Positions 16,548 to 25,326 of a DNA stretch of 39,354 bases are shown one piece after another. The position numbers were made by a program, and so were the translations under genes. The notes beneath the pieces are model-generated. The model saw nothing but the letters and a program-made list of their open reading frames with translations, had not been told where the DNA came from and made no database searches. How positions within the stretch are numbered: position 1 is the stretch's first letter; the number at the start of each line of letters is the position of its first letter. This DNA comes from a bacterium (lineage in GTDB: Bacteria > Planctomycetota > UBA1135 > GCA-002686595), in NCBI GenBank assembly GCA_024226735.1, contig JAAELL010000331.1:1-39354 (forward strand). Reading direction: 5' to 3'.

Positions 16548-17228
16548 ATGACCGAGACGCTCGCAACGAAAGCCTACGCGGTCCTTCGCACGAAGCTGGC
16601 CAGCGGGGAACTGAAGCCCGGTGACCGCCTGGTCAACCGCACCCTGGCCGAACAGATCGGGATGAGCTTCACCCCGGTCCGGGAGGCCATCAACCAGCTC
16701 GCCAGCGAAGGCTTGGTCGAGTACCGCCGCGGAGCGGGCGCATTCGTACGCAACCTCGACGTCGACGAGTTCGCCGAGCTCTACGACGTGCGCGAACACA
16801 TCGAGGCGTTCGCCGCGCGTCGCGCCGCCACGAACGCATCGCCCGCCGAGCTCGCCGAGCTCGAGAGCGTCTGCGGGCGCGGAACCGCGATCGTCGATCG
16901 ACTCGTCACCCGCGGCGACGCCGTGCTCGACGACACCGAGATGGACGAGTGGCTCGAGGCGGAGGAGGCCTTCCACGGCGCGGTGATCCGGGCGGCCCAC
17001 AACCGCTGGGTCGCGAAGATCGTCGGTGAGCTGCGCATCGTGTCGCGCGTATTCGCGCCGCACCGCGATCACCGCGACCTGCTGACCCCCGAGACCGCGC
17101 AGCGATCGTGGGACGAGCACGTCCAGCTCGTGCGTTTCCTGCGCGATCGCGACGCCAATGCAGCGAGCAAGTGCATGGCCGAGCACGTCGGACGCGGGCG
17201 CGAGAACGTGCTCCCGCGGATGCGCTGA
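16548..17228 (+). CDS. GntR/FadR-family transcriptional regulator with FCD domain
   Basis: 226 residues from the ATG at 16548; a GTG at 16512 in the same frame would add 12. The N-terminal winged helix-turn-helix covers ~5-70 (KAYAVLRTKLASGELKPGDRL split, then NRTLAEQIGMSFTPVREAI and LASEGLVEYRRGAGAFV), the GntR signature. The remaining ~140 residues form an all-helical FCD ligand domain with acidic and histidine positions expected for its metal site (DVREHIEAFAARRA, EEAFHGAVIRAAHN, SWDEHVQLV, MAEHVGRGRENV). It is transcribed away from nanA and is probably a sialic-acid-responsive repressor of nanA and perhaps the convergent sialidase. The ligand is inferred from context only. Confidence 0.85.
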   Translation: MTETLATKAYAVLRTKLASGELKPGDRLVNRTLAEQIGMSFTPVREAINQLASEGLVEYRRGAGAFVRNLDVDEFAELYDVREHIEAFAARRAATNASPAELAELESVCGRGTAIVDRLVTRGDAVLDDTEMDEWLEAEEAFHGAVIRAAHNRWVAKIVGELRIVSRVFAPHRDHRDLLTPETAQRSWDEHVQLVRFLRDRDANAASKCMAEHVGRGRENVLPRMR

Positions 17229-17240
17229 TGCTGTCTCAGC

Positions 17241-17258
17241 CAACGGCGTGAGCCGTTG
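17241..17258. terminator. 7-bp hairpin between convergent regulator and sialidase genes
   Basis: CAACGGC-GTGA-GCCGTTG forms a perfect stem with a tetraloop in the 36-nt space between two convergent stops. There is no T-run. It could serve both transcripts. Confidence 0.4.
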
Positions 17259-17264
17259 ACCCCA

Positions 17265-18914
17265 TCAGTCCCGCTCCAACCGATCCCGACCGTCGGTCAT
17301 CTCCTCCAGCGTCACGCGCGCAAGGGAGATCTTGCCGTAACCATCGCGCTCGAACAGGCACCCGATCGCGCGATCCGGCAGGACGCCCAAGCACGAGTAA
17401 GCGAAGCCTCCGCGGTACACGTCGACCGCCTCCGTCCACGTCTGGCCCTCGGTGTACGACAACAGGATCCGCCCCTTGCGGCGGCCGTTCGGGCCCGGTC
17501 CCGCGTACAGGATACGGCTGCGCTCGCCGTCCGCCGGATCGGTGTAGCGCAGGACGCTCGCCATGCACTGCGGTTCAGGAAGCTGGGTCTCGTCGACGAG
17601 CGGCGTCCAGCTCGCGCCGCCGTCCGTGCTGACCGCCGTCTTGCGCAGGCGTGCTCCGCCGTGGCTGCGGCTGTTGAGCAGGATCGAGCCATCGACGAGC
17701 TCCACCATCTGGACCTCGTTGCCGTGACCCGGTGAGCCCTCCGGCGCCGCATCCCCGTAGCTCCACGTCTCGCCGACGTCGTCGCTGAACGCCGCGTACA
17801 CGCGCCAGTCGCCGAACGGGCCCTCGTTGAAGGGCATCACGATCCGGCCCGCGTGCAAGCCGTGCCGCAGCTGGATCCCGATCCCGGGTCCACCGGCGAT
17901 GCTCGTGACGCGCTCCGGGCGCTTGACGCCGCGTGTGATCTCACGCGGCTCGGACCACGTCGCTCCTTCGTCGTCACTGGTCGTCAAGAAGCAACGGCAC
18001 GCTCTCTCGTCCTCGTACCCCGCGACGACCTCGCGCTCGTGCACGCCCGCGGGGTAGCGTTGGTAGACAAGGAGGATCCGCCCCGCGTGCTCGCCGCCCT
18101 GCACGACGATGACCTGCGGATTGTTCAAGCTGTTCGCGCCGTCCGCGGCGACGACCTGCAGCGGGCCGAACTGCACGCCACCGTCCGTGCTGCGCCGCAA
18201 GACGATGTCGTTCTCGGCGTGGTCGTTCGGTCGCACGCGCCCCTCGCAAAAGGCGAGCACCGTGCCCTCTCCCGTCACGCACAGCGCGGGGATGCGGAAC
18301 GACGCGTAGCCGTCTTGACCGGAGTGAAAGACATCGACGAACGGCATGTTGCGCGGGAAGTTGCCGAGCGTGCCGACGACGGCGAAGGAGCGAATCCCCA
18401 TGCGCGCGCGCCACGGACTGAAGCCGACCGTGCCGAACGCGGCGGCCGTGTCGATCGCGTGAATCTCGTCGCCGTTGACGAGGAACCGCACGCGCTCGCC
18501 TTCACGCGAGACCTGGAAATCAAAGACTTTTCCGGGCGCCACGTAAGAGCTCGCGTCACCCAGCCGTACGACTCTGCCCCCAAATGCGGGGCCATTCAGG
18601 TAGAAGTGACGGCCCTTGCCATCGAACCCGAAGTAGTTTTCGTCGCCGAAGACGAACGCGGCGGCCGTACCGGCCGGCTCGTCGATCGAGAGCGTGGCCG
18701 CGATCGCAAAGTCGCCTGTCCCGAGCGTGCGCCCGGCCAGGAGCTCGACTCCGACACCGCCCCCGAAGAACGCACCGTCGGTCTGCTCCCACTCACTCGT
18801 GTCGAAGACAGCCGCCTGGGGTACGCCTTCGGCGACGGCGAGCACCTGCTCGGCGTGCTGCGCCGACGCGAACGGCACGAGAAGGACAACTAGGCAAGGT
18901 AGGGATGTAAGCAA
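17265..18914 (-). CDS. Secreted exo-alpha-sialidase (GH33) with N-terminal lectin-like domain
   Basis: 549 residues. The frame begins with TTG at 18914, which directly opens a signal peptide (LTSLPCLVVLLVPFASAQ); no in-frame ATG is nearby. Residues ~40-185 resemble a LamG/concanavalin jelly roll (GDENYFGFDGKGRHFYL, FDFQVSREGERVRFLVNGDE). The GH33 propeller begins at ~193 with YASFRIPAL (FRIP, Arg ~207 of the arginine triad), AFCEGRVRPNDHAENDIVLRR (acid/base Asp region) and LNSRSHGGARL (second arginine). Asp-boxes are STDGGVQFG, SDDEGATWS, SDDVGETWS and STDGGASWT, and GGFAYSCLGVL holds the likely nucleophile tyrosine. All key blocks are present, unlike the damaged sialidase at 200-1551. It would release terminal sialic acid from glycans outside the cell or in the periplasm, feeding NanA. 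It diverges from the metallopeptidase gene, 90 nt apart. Confidence 0.9.
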   Translation of the reverse strand: MLTSLPCLVVLLVPFASAQHAEQVLAVAEGVPQAAVFDTSEWEQTDGAFFGGGVGVELLAGRTLGTGDFAIAATLSIDEPAGTAAAFVFGDENYFGFDGKGRHFYLNGPAFGGRVVRLGDASSYVAPGKVFDFQVSREGERVRFLVNGDEIHAIDTAAAFGTVGFSPWRARMGIRSFAVVGTLGNFPRNMPFVDVFHSGQDGYASFRIPALCVTGEGTVLAFCEGRVRPNDHAENDIVLRRSTDGGVQFGPLQVVAADGANSLNNPQVIVVQGGEHAGRILLVYQRYPAGVHEREVVAGYEDERACRCFLTTSDDEGATWSEPREITRGVKRPERVTSIAGGPGIGIQLRHGLHAGRIVMPFNEGPFGDWRVYAAFSDDVGETWSYGDAAPEGSPGHGNEVQMVELVDGSILLNSRSHGGARLRKTAVSTDGGASWTPLVDETQLPEPQCMASVLRYTDPADGERSRILYAGPGPNGRRKGRILLSYTEGQTWTEAVDVYRGGFAYSCLGVLPDRAIGCLFERDGYGKISLARVTLEEMTDGRDRLERD

Positions 18915-19004
18915 CGTATGAAACGGGTAACGGACTTCGATCGTCTGGTTCGTATAGCCTGGAGCTTAGCAACCTTCCTTGGCCCCCTTCGATCCCCGCT
19001 CCCG
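18915..19004. promoter_or_regulatory. Divergent promoter region, sialidase / metallopeptidase 1
   Basis: These 90 nt separate two divergent secreted-enzyme genes, so they must hold both start signals and invite joint regulation. TAGCAACCTTC at 18967-18977 recurs at 22182-22192 in front of the second metallopeptidase gene. No ribosome site is obvious before either start. Promoter boxes cannot be assigned with confidence. Confidence 0.4.
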
Positions 19005-22000
19005 ATGAAGACACGCTTCTCAAGACCGCTCTCGTTTCTGGCGCTCTCGTTTCCGGCGCTCTCGTTTCTGGCGGCGCTCAGCGCCTGCGCGTTCGCCGCG
19101 CACGCGTCCGCTCAAACACAACACTTCGCCACGGGCGAGCCCGAGCCGATCGCATCGAGCCCGAACCTACAGGTGGAGCTCACCCAGTGGAGGTCGCAGC
19201 ACGGCGAGGCGTGGCACACGCATGCCGACCGCACGACCGGGCACCTCGAGATGCTGTACGGGGGGTCGGCGACGCCGCTATTCGTTCCGACACCGGGTGT
19301 CGATGCCGAGTGGATCGAGCTCGCGCGTCACTTCGTGCGCGAGACGCACGCGATGCACGGCATCGAAGACGGAGACCTGACCTTGCCGCGCGTCGTGTTC
19401 TTGCCGCTCGGCATGGGCAACGGCTCGGACAAGATCACCGTGCGACTGCATCAACAGATCGGTGGCGTGCCCGTCGAGAACGGCGCCGTCAACGTGCTGT
19501 TCAACACGCGCGGCGAGCTGCTCTCGGTTCACTCGACGGGCGCGCCCGCGGTCGCACAGGCTGCGACGACGCCGGCGCTGAGCGCGGGCGCGGCACAGCG
19601 CGTCGCCGTCGAACGCTTCGAGGACCAGCACGGCGCGTCGACGCATGCGCACACGCCCGAGCTCGTCTTCGCACAAGTCGAATCCGAAGGTGTGCGCGGC
19701 GCGCACCTCGCCTGGCAGGTCGAGGTCACGAGCGAGGAGGCTGGAAGCCAGCCGGTCGGCTACCGCTACACGATCGACGCCTCGAGCGGGCGCGTCCTGC
19801 GCTCGGACACGACGGTGCACAACTTCGACGTCACGGGCCAAGTTCAGACGATGGCCTCGCCGGGCACGCTGCCGGACATGGCGACGAACCCGCCGGCGCC
19901 GCTCAACGCGGGACACATCCGCCTGACGAGCTCGGCCGGTACCGTCTTCGCGGACCGCGACGGCAACTTCACGTTCCCCGGCATCAACACGCCGCTCGAC
20001 ATCACGGCGACGTACGTCGGCAACTTCAACCAGGTATTCAACGAGGCCGGGGCAGAGTATTCGGTCACGTTCGGTGGCGTCCAGCCCAACCAGCCCAACA
20101 CGCTGCTGATGAACCCGGCCCCCACGGAGTTCATCACCGCCCAGGCGAACGGGTACCGCCACGTCGGGATCGTCCGCGACTACGTCCGCGACACGGTGCC
20201 CACCGATTCGACGGCCGACTTCCAGGCGACCTCGTTCGTCAACATCGCCCAGACGTGCAACGCCTTCTTCAACGGCAACTCGATCAACTTCTTCCGCGCC
20301 GGCGGCGGCTGCAACAACTCGGCGTTCTCGACCGTCATCGCCCACGAGTTCGGGCACTGGCTCAACGAGCGCTACGGTACTGGCAACGGCAGCGACGGGA
20401 TGGGCGAAGGCAACGCCGACACGTTCGGCCTCTACGTCTACGACACCCCCACCGTCGGTGAGTTCTTCACCACTGGCGGCGGCGGCAGCCGCTCGGGCGA
20501 GAACACGCGCCAGTTCTGCGGCGACGCGAACCCGGGCTGCCACGGCGGCGTGCACGCCAACGGCGAAGTCTGGATGGGCGCCGCGTGGAAGGTGCGCCGG
20601 AACCTCAACAACGTCCTCGGCAACACGCTCGGCGACGCGACCGCGGACGGGATGTTCATGGGCTGGATGAACGCGTACAACCAGACGCAGATCCGCTCGA
20701 TCATCGAGATCCAGTGGCTGACGCTCGACGACAACGACGGCGACATCAACAACGGCACGCCCAACTACACGCCGATCGATGCTGGCTTCCAGGAGCAAGG
20801 CTTCCCCGGCTTCGAGCTCGCCTTCGTTCAGTTCCAGAACGTCACGCAAGTCGCCGACACGCCGAACGAAGCCGGCCCGTACATCGTCGACGCCGACATG
20901 ATCGCGCAGTTCAATCCGCCGGTCGTCAACCCCGAGCTCTTCTTCAGCGTCAACGACGGCCCCTTCACTCCGATCCCGATGGCCCCGGTCGCGGGCAACA
21001 CCTACCGCGCCGAGATCCCGGGCATCGCCTCGCCCGCCATCGTGGAGTACTACCTGTCGGCCTCGGATTCGTCGGGCAACAGCAACGTGTTCCCGGACGA
21101 CGCGCCGAACAACACGCTCGACTTCGCCATCGGCAACCTGACGACGTTCCTGTTCAGCGAGTTCGAGGGTCCCGGTAGCGAAGGCTGGACCGTCGGCGCC
21201 CCCGGCGATACGGCGACGACCGGCGTATGGGTGCGTGACGACCCGGTCGGCACGACCGCTCAGGCCGAGGACGACCACACCGCCGCGCCCGGAACCGACT
21301 GCTGGTTCACCGGACAAGGCGTGCCCGGCGGCGCCACGGGCGCGAACGACGTCGACGGCGGGCCGACCTCGCTCCTGTCACCGATCTTCGACGCGTCCGG
21401 CCTCACGAGCCCGACGATCTCCTTCTGGCTCTGGTACTCAGCGACGTCCGACCCGTTCCGCGTCCAGGTCTCGAACGACGGGGGCGCGACGTGGAACACG
21501 GCGCTCACGTTGAACTCCGGCTCGGGCGGCTGGCAGCAGCGCTCGTTCGACCTCGCGCAAGCGGCAACGTTGACTGCGTCGATGCAGCTGCGCTTCGTCG
21601 CGGCCGACCTCGCCGGCGGCTCAATCGTCGAAGCCGCGATCGACGACATCGAGGGCTCCGACTTGGCCTCGTCCTGTGACGCGCCGGCCGAGTTCTGTCC
21701 GACGACCCCGAACTCCGTCGGGACCGGCGCTCAGATCTCCATGTTCGGGTCGCAGAACGTGGCGCAGAACGACTTGAACCTGTTCGCCGGGGGCGCACCC
21801 GCCTTCCAGTTCGGACTCTTCCTCTACGGCGCGGGGCAGTCGAGCTTCCCCGTGGGCGACGGGACGCTGTGTGTCGCCCTGCCGTTCTTCCGTCTGCCCG
21901 TCGTCCAAACGGACCTTCTGGGTCAGGCCGTGCTCAACGTAGACCTGACTTCTCCGCCTGCCCCCGCCGCCGAGATCCTTCCCGGATCGACGTGGAACTT

Positions 22001-22082
22001 CCAGTTCTGGTACCGCGACCCCGCGGGCGGCCCGGCGGCCAACAACTTGTCGAACGGACTCTCGATCCAGTTCTGTCAATGA
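19005..22082 (+). CDS. Secreted M36-like (fungalysin-type) metallopeptidase, paralogue 1
   Basis: 1025 residues from the ATG at 19005; the longer frame from 18918 puts non-signal residues ahead of the leader. Signal peptide ~1-36 (ends AHASA-QT). An FTP-like propeptide follows (~50-270; IGGVPVENGAVNVLFNTRGEL, HLAWQVEV, YRYTIDASSGRVL), then a small beta domain (~300-340). The catalytic domain has HEFGH at 447-451 and the third zinc ligand in GMGEGNAD (Glu ~468), with GGVHANGEVWMGAAWKV further on: a gluzincin pattern as in fungalysins. Next come a PKD-like segment (~610-690) and a MAM-like jelly roll (~705-890; GWTVGAPGDTATTGVW, FRVQVSNDGGATW, AIDDIEG). The shared end module follows at ~897-1025 (FCPTTPNSVG, STWNFQFWYRD). 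Likely extracellular protein degradation. It is a tandem duplicate of the next gene. Its leader contains a 15-nt triplicate. Confidence 0.88.
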   Translation: MKTRFSRPLSFLALSFPALSFLAALSACAFAAHASAQTQHFATGEPEPIASSPNLQVELTQWRSQHGEAWHTHADRTTGHLEMLYGGSATPLFVPTPGVDAEWIELARHFVRETHAMHGIEDGDLTLPRVVFLPLGMGNGSDKITVRLHQQIGGVPVENGAVNVLFNTRGELLSVHSTGAPAVAQAATTPALSAGAAQRVAVERFEDQHGASTHAHTPELVFAQVESEGVRGAHLAWQVEVTSEEAGSQPVGYRYTIDASSGRVLRSDTTVHNFDVTGQVQTMASPGTLPDMATNPPAPLNAGHIRLTSSAGTVFADRDGNFTFPGINTPLDITATYVGNFNQVFNEAGAEYSVTFGGVQPNQPNTLLMNPAPTEFITAQANGYRHVGIVRDYVRDTVPTDSTADFQATSFVNIAQTCNAFFNGNSINFFRAGGGCNNSAFSTVIAHEFGHWLNERYGTGNGSDGMGEGNADTFGLYVYDTPTVGEFFTTGGGGSRSGENTRQFCGDANPGCHGGVHANGEVWMGAAWKVRRNLNNVLGNTLGDATADGMFMGWMNAYNQTQIRSIIEIQWLTLDDNDGDINNGTPNYTPIDAGFQEQGFPGFELAFVQFQNVTQVADTPNEAGPYIVDADMIAQFNPPVVNPELFFSVNDGPFTPIPMAPVAGNTYRAEIPGIASPAIVEYYLSASDSSGNSNVFPDDAPNNTLDFAIGNLTTFLFSEFEGPGSEGWTVGAPGDTATTGVWVRDDPVGTTAQAEDDHTAAPGTDCWFTGQGVPGGATGANDVDGGPTSLLSPIFDASGLTSPTISFWLWYSATSDPFRVQVSNDGGATWNTALTLNSGSGGWQQRSFDLAQAATLTASMQLRFVAADLAGGSIVEAAIDDIEGSDLASSCDAPAEFCPTTPNSVGTGAQISMFGSQNVAQNDLNLFAGGAPAFQFGLFLYGAGQSSFPVGDGTLCVALPFFRLPVVQTDLLGQAVLNVDLTSPPAPAAEILPGSTWNFQFWYRDPAGGPAANNLSNGLSIQFCQ
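19029..19073 (+). repeat. 15-nt tandem triplicate inside the signal peptide
   Basis: Three head-to-tail copies of CTCTCGTTTCTGGCG (the middle copy has one C for T) encode LSFLA-LSFPA-LSFLA in the hydrophobic core of the leader. Because 15 is a multiple of three, slippage would change core length without breaking the frame. The paralogous gene lacks this repeat. Confidence 0.85.
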
Positions 22083-22112
22083 TTGACTGCGTCTGACGAC
22101 GCGGATCTTACC

Positions 22113-22143
22113 GCGGGCTTGGAGAAGACCTCTCCAAGCTCGC
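22113..22143 (+). terminator. Hairpin between the two metallopeptidase genes
   Basis: The arms 22113-22125 and 22131-22143 pair over 13 bp with one G-T pair (core GCTTGGAGA / TCTCCAAGC) around a 5-nt loop, 30 nt after the stop of paralogue 1. Only TT follows, so it may end transcription weakly or protect the transcript end. It suggests the paralogues are separate units. Confidence 0.5.
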
Positions 22144-22208
22144 TTGCGCGGATGGGACCATGCGCGCACCTGGCTGTCTCGTAGCAACCTTCATAACGAA
22201 TCCCGATC

Positions 22209-25200
22209 ATGCATACGACCCACGGGCTGTTGGCCCTCGCATCGTTCGCACCTGCGCTGTTCGCTCAGGGGTTTCATCAAGATGGCCCCGACGGGCCGAC
22301 CCCCTTCGGCCCCAATTTCGCGGTCGAGCTCGCCCAGTGGAGAGCGGACCACGGCCCAAGCTGGCACGTCGCCGTCGATCGCACGACGGCACACCTCGAG
22401 ATGCTCTACGGCGGAAACACCGCCGGTCCGTTCACACCGACGGTCGGCGCTGACGCGGAGTGGATCTCCCTGGCGCGGCACTTCGTCGACACGACACAGT
22501 CGATGCACGGGATCGCCAACGGCGACCTGACCTCGCCGCGCGTCGTGTTCCTGCCGCTCGGCCTCGGCAACGGCACGGACAAGATCACGGTGGGCTTCGC
22601 CCAAGAGATCGGCGGAGTCCCCGTCGAGAACGGCTCGATGAACCTCTTGTTCAACACGAGCGGACGCCTGCTGTCGGTGCAGTCCACGGGTGCCCCGCTC
22701 TTGTCCGGCGCCGCGACGACGCCGTCCCTGAGCGCCGACGCCGCGACCACCACCGCAGTCGGCGTCTTCCGCTCCCAGGAGAAGCTCGAGCCCACGAGCG
22801 TCGTCCCCGCCGAGCTGATCTTCGCCCAGGTCGAGCGCGAGGGCCTGCGCCGCGCCCACCTCGCGTGGCGGGTCGAGGCCGAGTACCACGTCAACGGTGA
22901 GGATCCGGTCGGCTACGAGTACAAGCTCGACGCCCACACCGGCCAGGTGCTCGAGCGCCACACGACGATTCACTACTTCGACGTCACCGGCACGGTCCAG
23001 ACCAACGCGTCGCCGGGCACCCTGCCCGACTACGGACCGAACCCGCCGGCGATGCTGCCCGCGGGCCACATCCGGCTGACGAGTTCCGCCGGTACGGTCT
23101 TCGCCGACCGCGACGGCAACTTCACGTTCCCGGGCATCAACACGCCGCTCGACATCACGGCGACCTACGTCGGCAACTTCAACCAGGTCTTCAATGACGC
23201 CGGGGCGCAGTACTCGGTCACGTTCCCGAACGTGCAGCCGAACCAGTCCAACACGCTGTTGATGAACCCGAGCCCGACCCAGCAGATCACGGCCCAGGCG
23301 AACGGCTACCGCCACATCGGCACGGTCCGCGACTACGTCCGTGACATCACGCCGGGCGATGCGACCGCCGACTTCGTCGCGGTCTCGAACGTCAACCAGT
23401 CCTCGACCTGCAACGCGTTCTTCGACGGCTCGTCGGTCAACTACTTCCTCGCCGGCGGCGGCTGCAACAACACGGCGTACTCGACCGTGGTCGCCCACGA
23501 GTTCGGCCACTGGCTCAACGTGCTCTACGGTACGGACAACGGTCCGGACGGCATGGGCGAGGGCAACGCCGACGTCTTCGCGATGTACATCTTCGACAAC
23601 CCGATCGTCGCCGAGGAGTTCTTCACGAACGGCAACTTCATCCGCACCGGCGAGAACACGCGCCAGTTCTGCGGCGACGCGAACCCCGGCTGCCACGGCG
23701 GTGTCCATGACAGCGGCGAGGTTTGGATGGGCGCGGCCTGGAAGGTCCGCCGGAACCTCAACACGACCCTCGGCGACTCGCTCGGGGACGCGACCGCGAA
23801 CCAGCTCTTCATGGGCTGGATGAACGGCTTCAACCAGACGCAGATCCGCTCGATCATCGAGATCCAGTGGCTGATGCTCGACGACGACGACGGCGACATC
23901 AACAACGGCACGCCGAACTACAACGACATCGACGCGGGCTTCCTCGAGCAGGGTTTCCCCGGCTTCGAGCTGGCCTTCATCCTGTTCAGCAACGTGACCG
24001 AGCTGCCGGACACCACCAACGAAGCGGGTCCGTACACGGTCGAGGCCGACCTCGTGCCGCAGTTCACGCCGCCGATCACCGCTGCCGACGTGTTCTACAG
24101 CGTCGACGGAGGCGCGTTCCAATCGCTGCCGATGGCCAACACCGGAGGCAACACCTACCGCGCCGACCTGCCCGGCATCCCCTCGCCCTCGATCGTGCAG
24201 TACTACGTGCAAGCGGCGGATGGCAACGGCAACGCCAACACGTTCCCGAACGACGCACCGAGCGACACGCTCGACTTCGCGATCGGCAACCTGACGACGT
24301 TCCTCTTCACCGAGTTCGAGGGTGCCTCGGACGAGGGCTGGGTCGTCGGCAGCCCCACCGACACCGCCACGACCGGCGTCTGGGTACGCGACGACCCGAT
24401 CGGGACGCCCGCGCAGACCGAGGACGACCACACGGACGCCCCCGGCACCCGCTGCTGGTTCACGGGCCAGGGCTCACCTGGCGGCGCGACCGGTGAGAAC
24501 GACGTGGACGGCGGGGAGACGACCCTGACTTCGCCGGTCTTCGATGCATCGTCCCTGACGAACCCCACCATCACCTACTGGCTCTGGTACTCGGCGACCA
24601 ACGACCCGTTCCGGGTCCAGGTGTCGAACAACGGAGGAAGCTCCTGGAGCAACGCAATAACCCTCACCAACGGCACGGGTGGCTGGAACCAGCGCTCGAT
24701 CGACCTCGCGTCGGTCGTGCCGCTGTCCTCGACGATGCAGGTCCGCTTCGTCGCGGCCGACCTCCAGGGCGGCTCGATCGTCGAGGCCGCGGTGGACGAC
24801 ATCGAGGGCATCGACCTCTCGTCGTCGTGCGACGCTCCGAACACCTACTGCGCCCCGTCGCCGAACTCGGCCGGCCCGGGCGCGCAGCTGTTGTTCTTCG
24901 GCTCGCAGAGCGTGGCGACCAACGACGTGAACCTCTTCATCGGAGGCGCACCGGCGTTCGAGTTCGGACTGTTCTTCTACGGCATGGGCCAGACGAGCTT
25001 CCCGCTCGGCGAAGGCGTGCTCTGCGTCGACCTGCCGTTCACGCGGTTCTCGGTCGTGCAGACGGACCTGCTCGGCCAGGTCCTGTTCTCGCCGGACCTG
25101 AGCTCGCCGCCCGACCCGGCGGCGCAGATCCTTCCGGGCTCGACCTGGAACTTCCAGTTCTGGTACCGCGACGCGGCGGGCGGTCCGTCTGGCAGCAACC

Positions 25201-25235
25201 TCTCGAGCGCGATCGAGGTGCAGTTCTGCCAGTAA
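22209..25235 (+). CDS. Secreted M36-like (fungalysin-type) metallopeptidase, paralogue 2
   Basis: 1008 residues, signal peptide MHTTHGLLALASFAPALFAQG. It is colinear with the upstream gene along its whole length and highly similar from the propeptide on, so this is a tandem duplication. HEFGH is at 430-434 and the third ligand is Glu ~451 in GMGEGNAD; GEVWMGAAWKVRRNL is preserved, so both copies should be active. The propeptide, PKD-like segment, jelly roll (GWVVGSPTDTATTGVW, FRVQVSNNGGSSW) and end module (~880-1008: YCAPSPNSAG, STWNFQFWYRD, ending VQFCQ) match in order. The copies differ most in the leader and propeptide (~20-190) and least in the catalytic domain. This suggests different export or activation but a similar target. 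No ribosome site is obvious upstream. Confidence 0.88.
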   Translation: MHTTHGLLALASFAPALFAQGFHQDGPDGPTPFGPNFAVELAQWRADHGPSWHVAVDRTTAHLEMLYGGNTAGPFTPTVGADAEWISLARHFVDTTQSMHGIANGDLTSPRVVFLPLGLGNGTDKITVGFAQEIGGVPVENGSMNLLFNTSGRLLSVQSTGAPLLSGAATTPSLSADAATTTAVGVFRSQEKLEPTSVVPAELIFAQVEREGLRRAHLAWRVEAEYHVNGEDPVGYEYKLDAHTGQVLERHTTIHYFDVTGTVQTNASPGTLPDYGPNPPAMLPAGHIRLTSSAGTVFADRDGNFTFPGINTPLDITATYVGNFNQVFNDAGAQYSVTFPNVQPNQSNTLLMNPSPTQQITAQANGYRHIGTVRDYVRDITPGDATADFVAVSNVNQSSTCNAFFDGSSVNYFLAGGGCNNTAYSTVVAHEFGHWLNVLYGTDNGPDGMGEGNADVFAMYIFDNPIVAEEFFTNGNFIRTGENTRQFCGDANPGCHGGVHDSGEVWMGAAWKVRRNLNTTLGDSLGDATANQLFMGWMNGFNQTQIRSIIEIQWLMLDDDDGDINNGTPNYNDIDAGFLEQGFPGFELAFILFSNVTELPDTTNEAGPYTVEADLVPQFTPPITAADVFYSVDGGAFQSLPMANTGGNTYRADLPGIPSPSIVQYYVQAADGNGNANTFPNDAPSDTLDFAIGNLTTFLFTEFEGASDEGWVVGSPTDTATTGVWVRDDPIGTPAQTEDDHTDAPGTRCWFTGQGSPGGATGENDVDGGETTLTSPVFDASSLTNPTITYWLWYSATNDPFRVQVSNNGGSSWSNAITLTNGTGGWNQRSIDLASVVPLSSTMQVRFVAADLQGGSIVEAAVDDIEGIDLSSSCDAPNTYCAPSPNSAGPGAQLLFFGSQSVATNDVNLFIGGAPAFEFGLFFYGMGQTSFPLGEGVLCVDLPFTRFSVVQTDLLGQVLFSPDLSSPPDPAAQILPGSTWNFQFWYRDAAGGPSGSNLSSAIEVQFCQ

Positions 25236-25258
25236 GAGAGTGAGTGATTGAGAGCGAT

Positions 25259-25296
25259 GCGCCCGGTCCCGCTTGCGGTACCGGGCGCTTCTTCTT
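25259..25296 (+). terminator. Strong intrinsic terminator after metallopeptidase 2
   Basis: GCGCCCGGT pairs perfectly with ACCGGGCGC, and inside it CCGC/GCGG pairs again past one mismatched position, giving a long GC-rich stem. It is followed by TTCTTCTT. It begins 24 nt after the stop codon and is the clearest rho-independent terminator in the window. The convergent sulfatase gene ends at 25327. Confidence 0.8.
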
Positions 25297-25326
25297 GGGC
25301 GATGCCAGTGAGCTACATATGGCTGG

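Noticed and set aside
22191..24431. A 746-codon minus-strand open frame opposite metallopeptidase 2, and a similar one opposite metallopeptidase 1
   Set aside because: The two resemble each other only because the coding strands are duplicates. Both lack domains and start signals.
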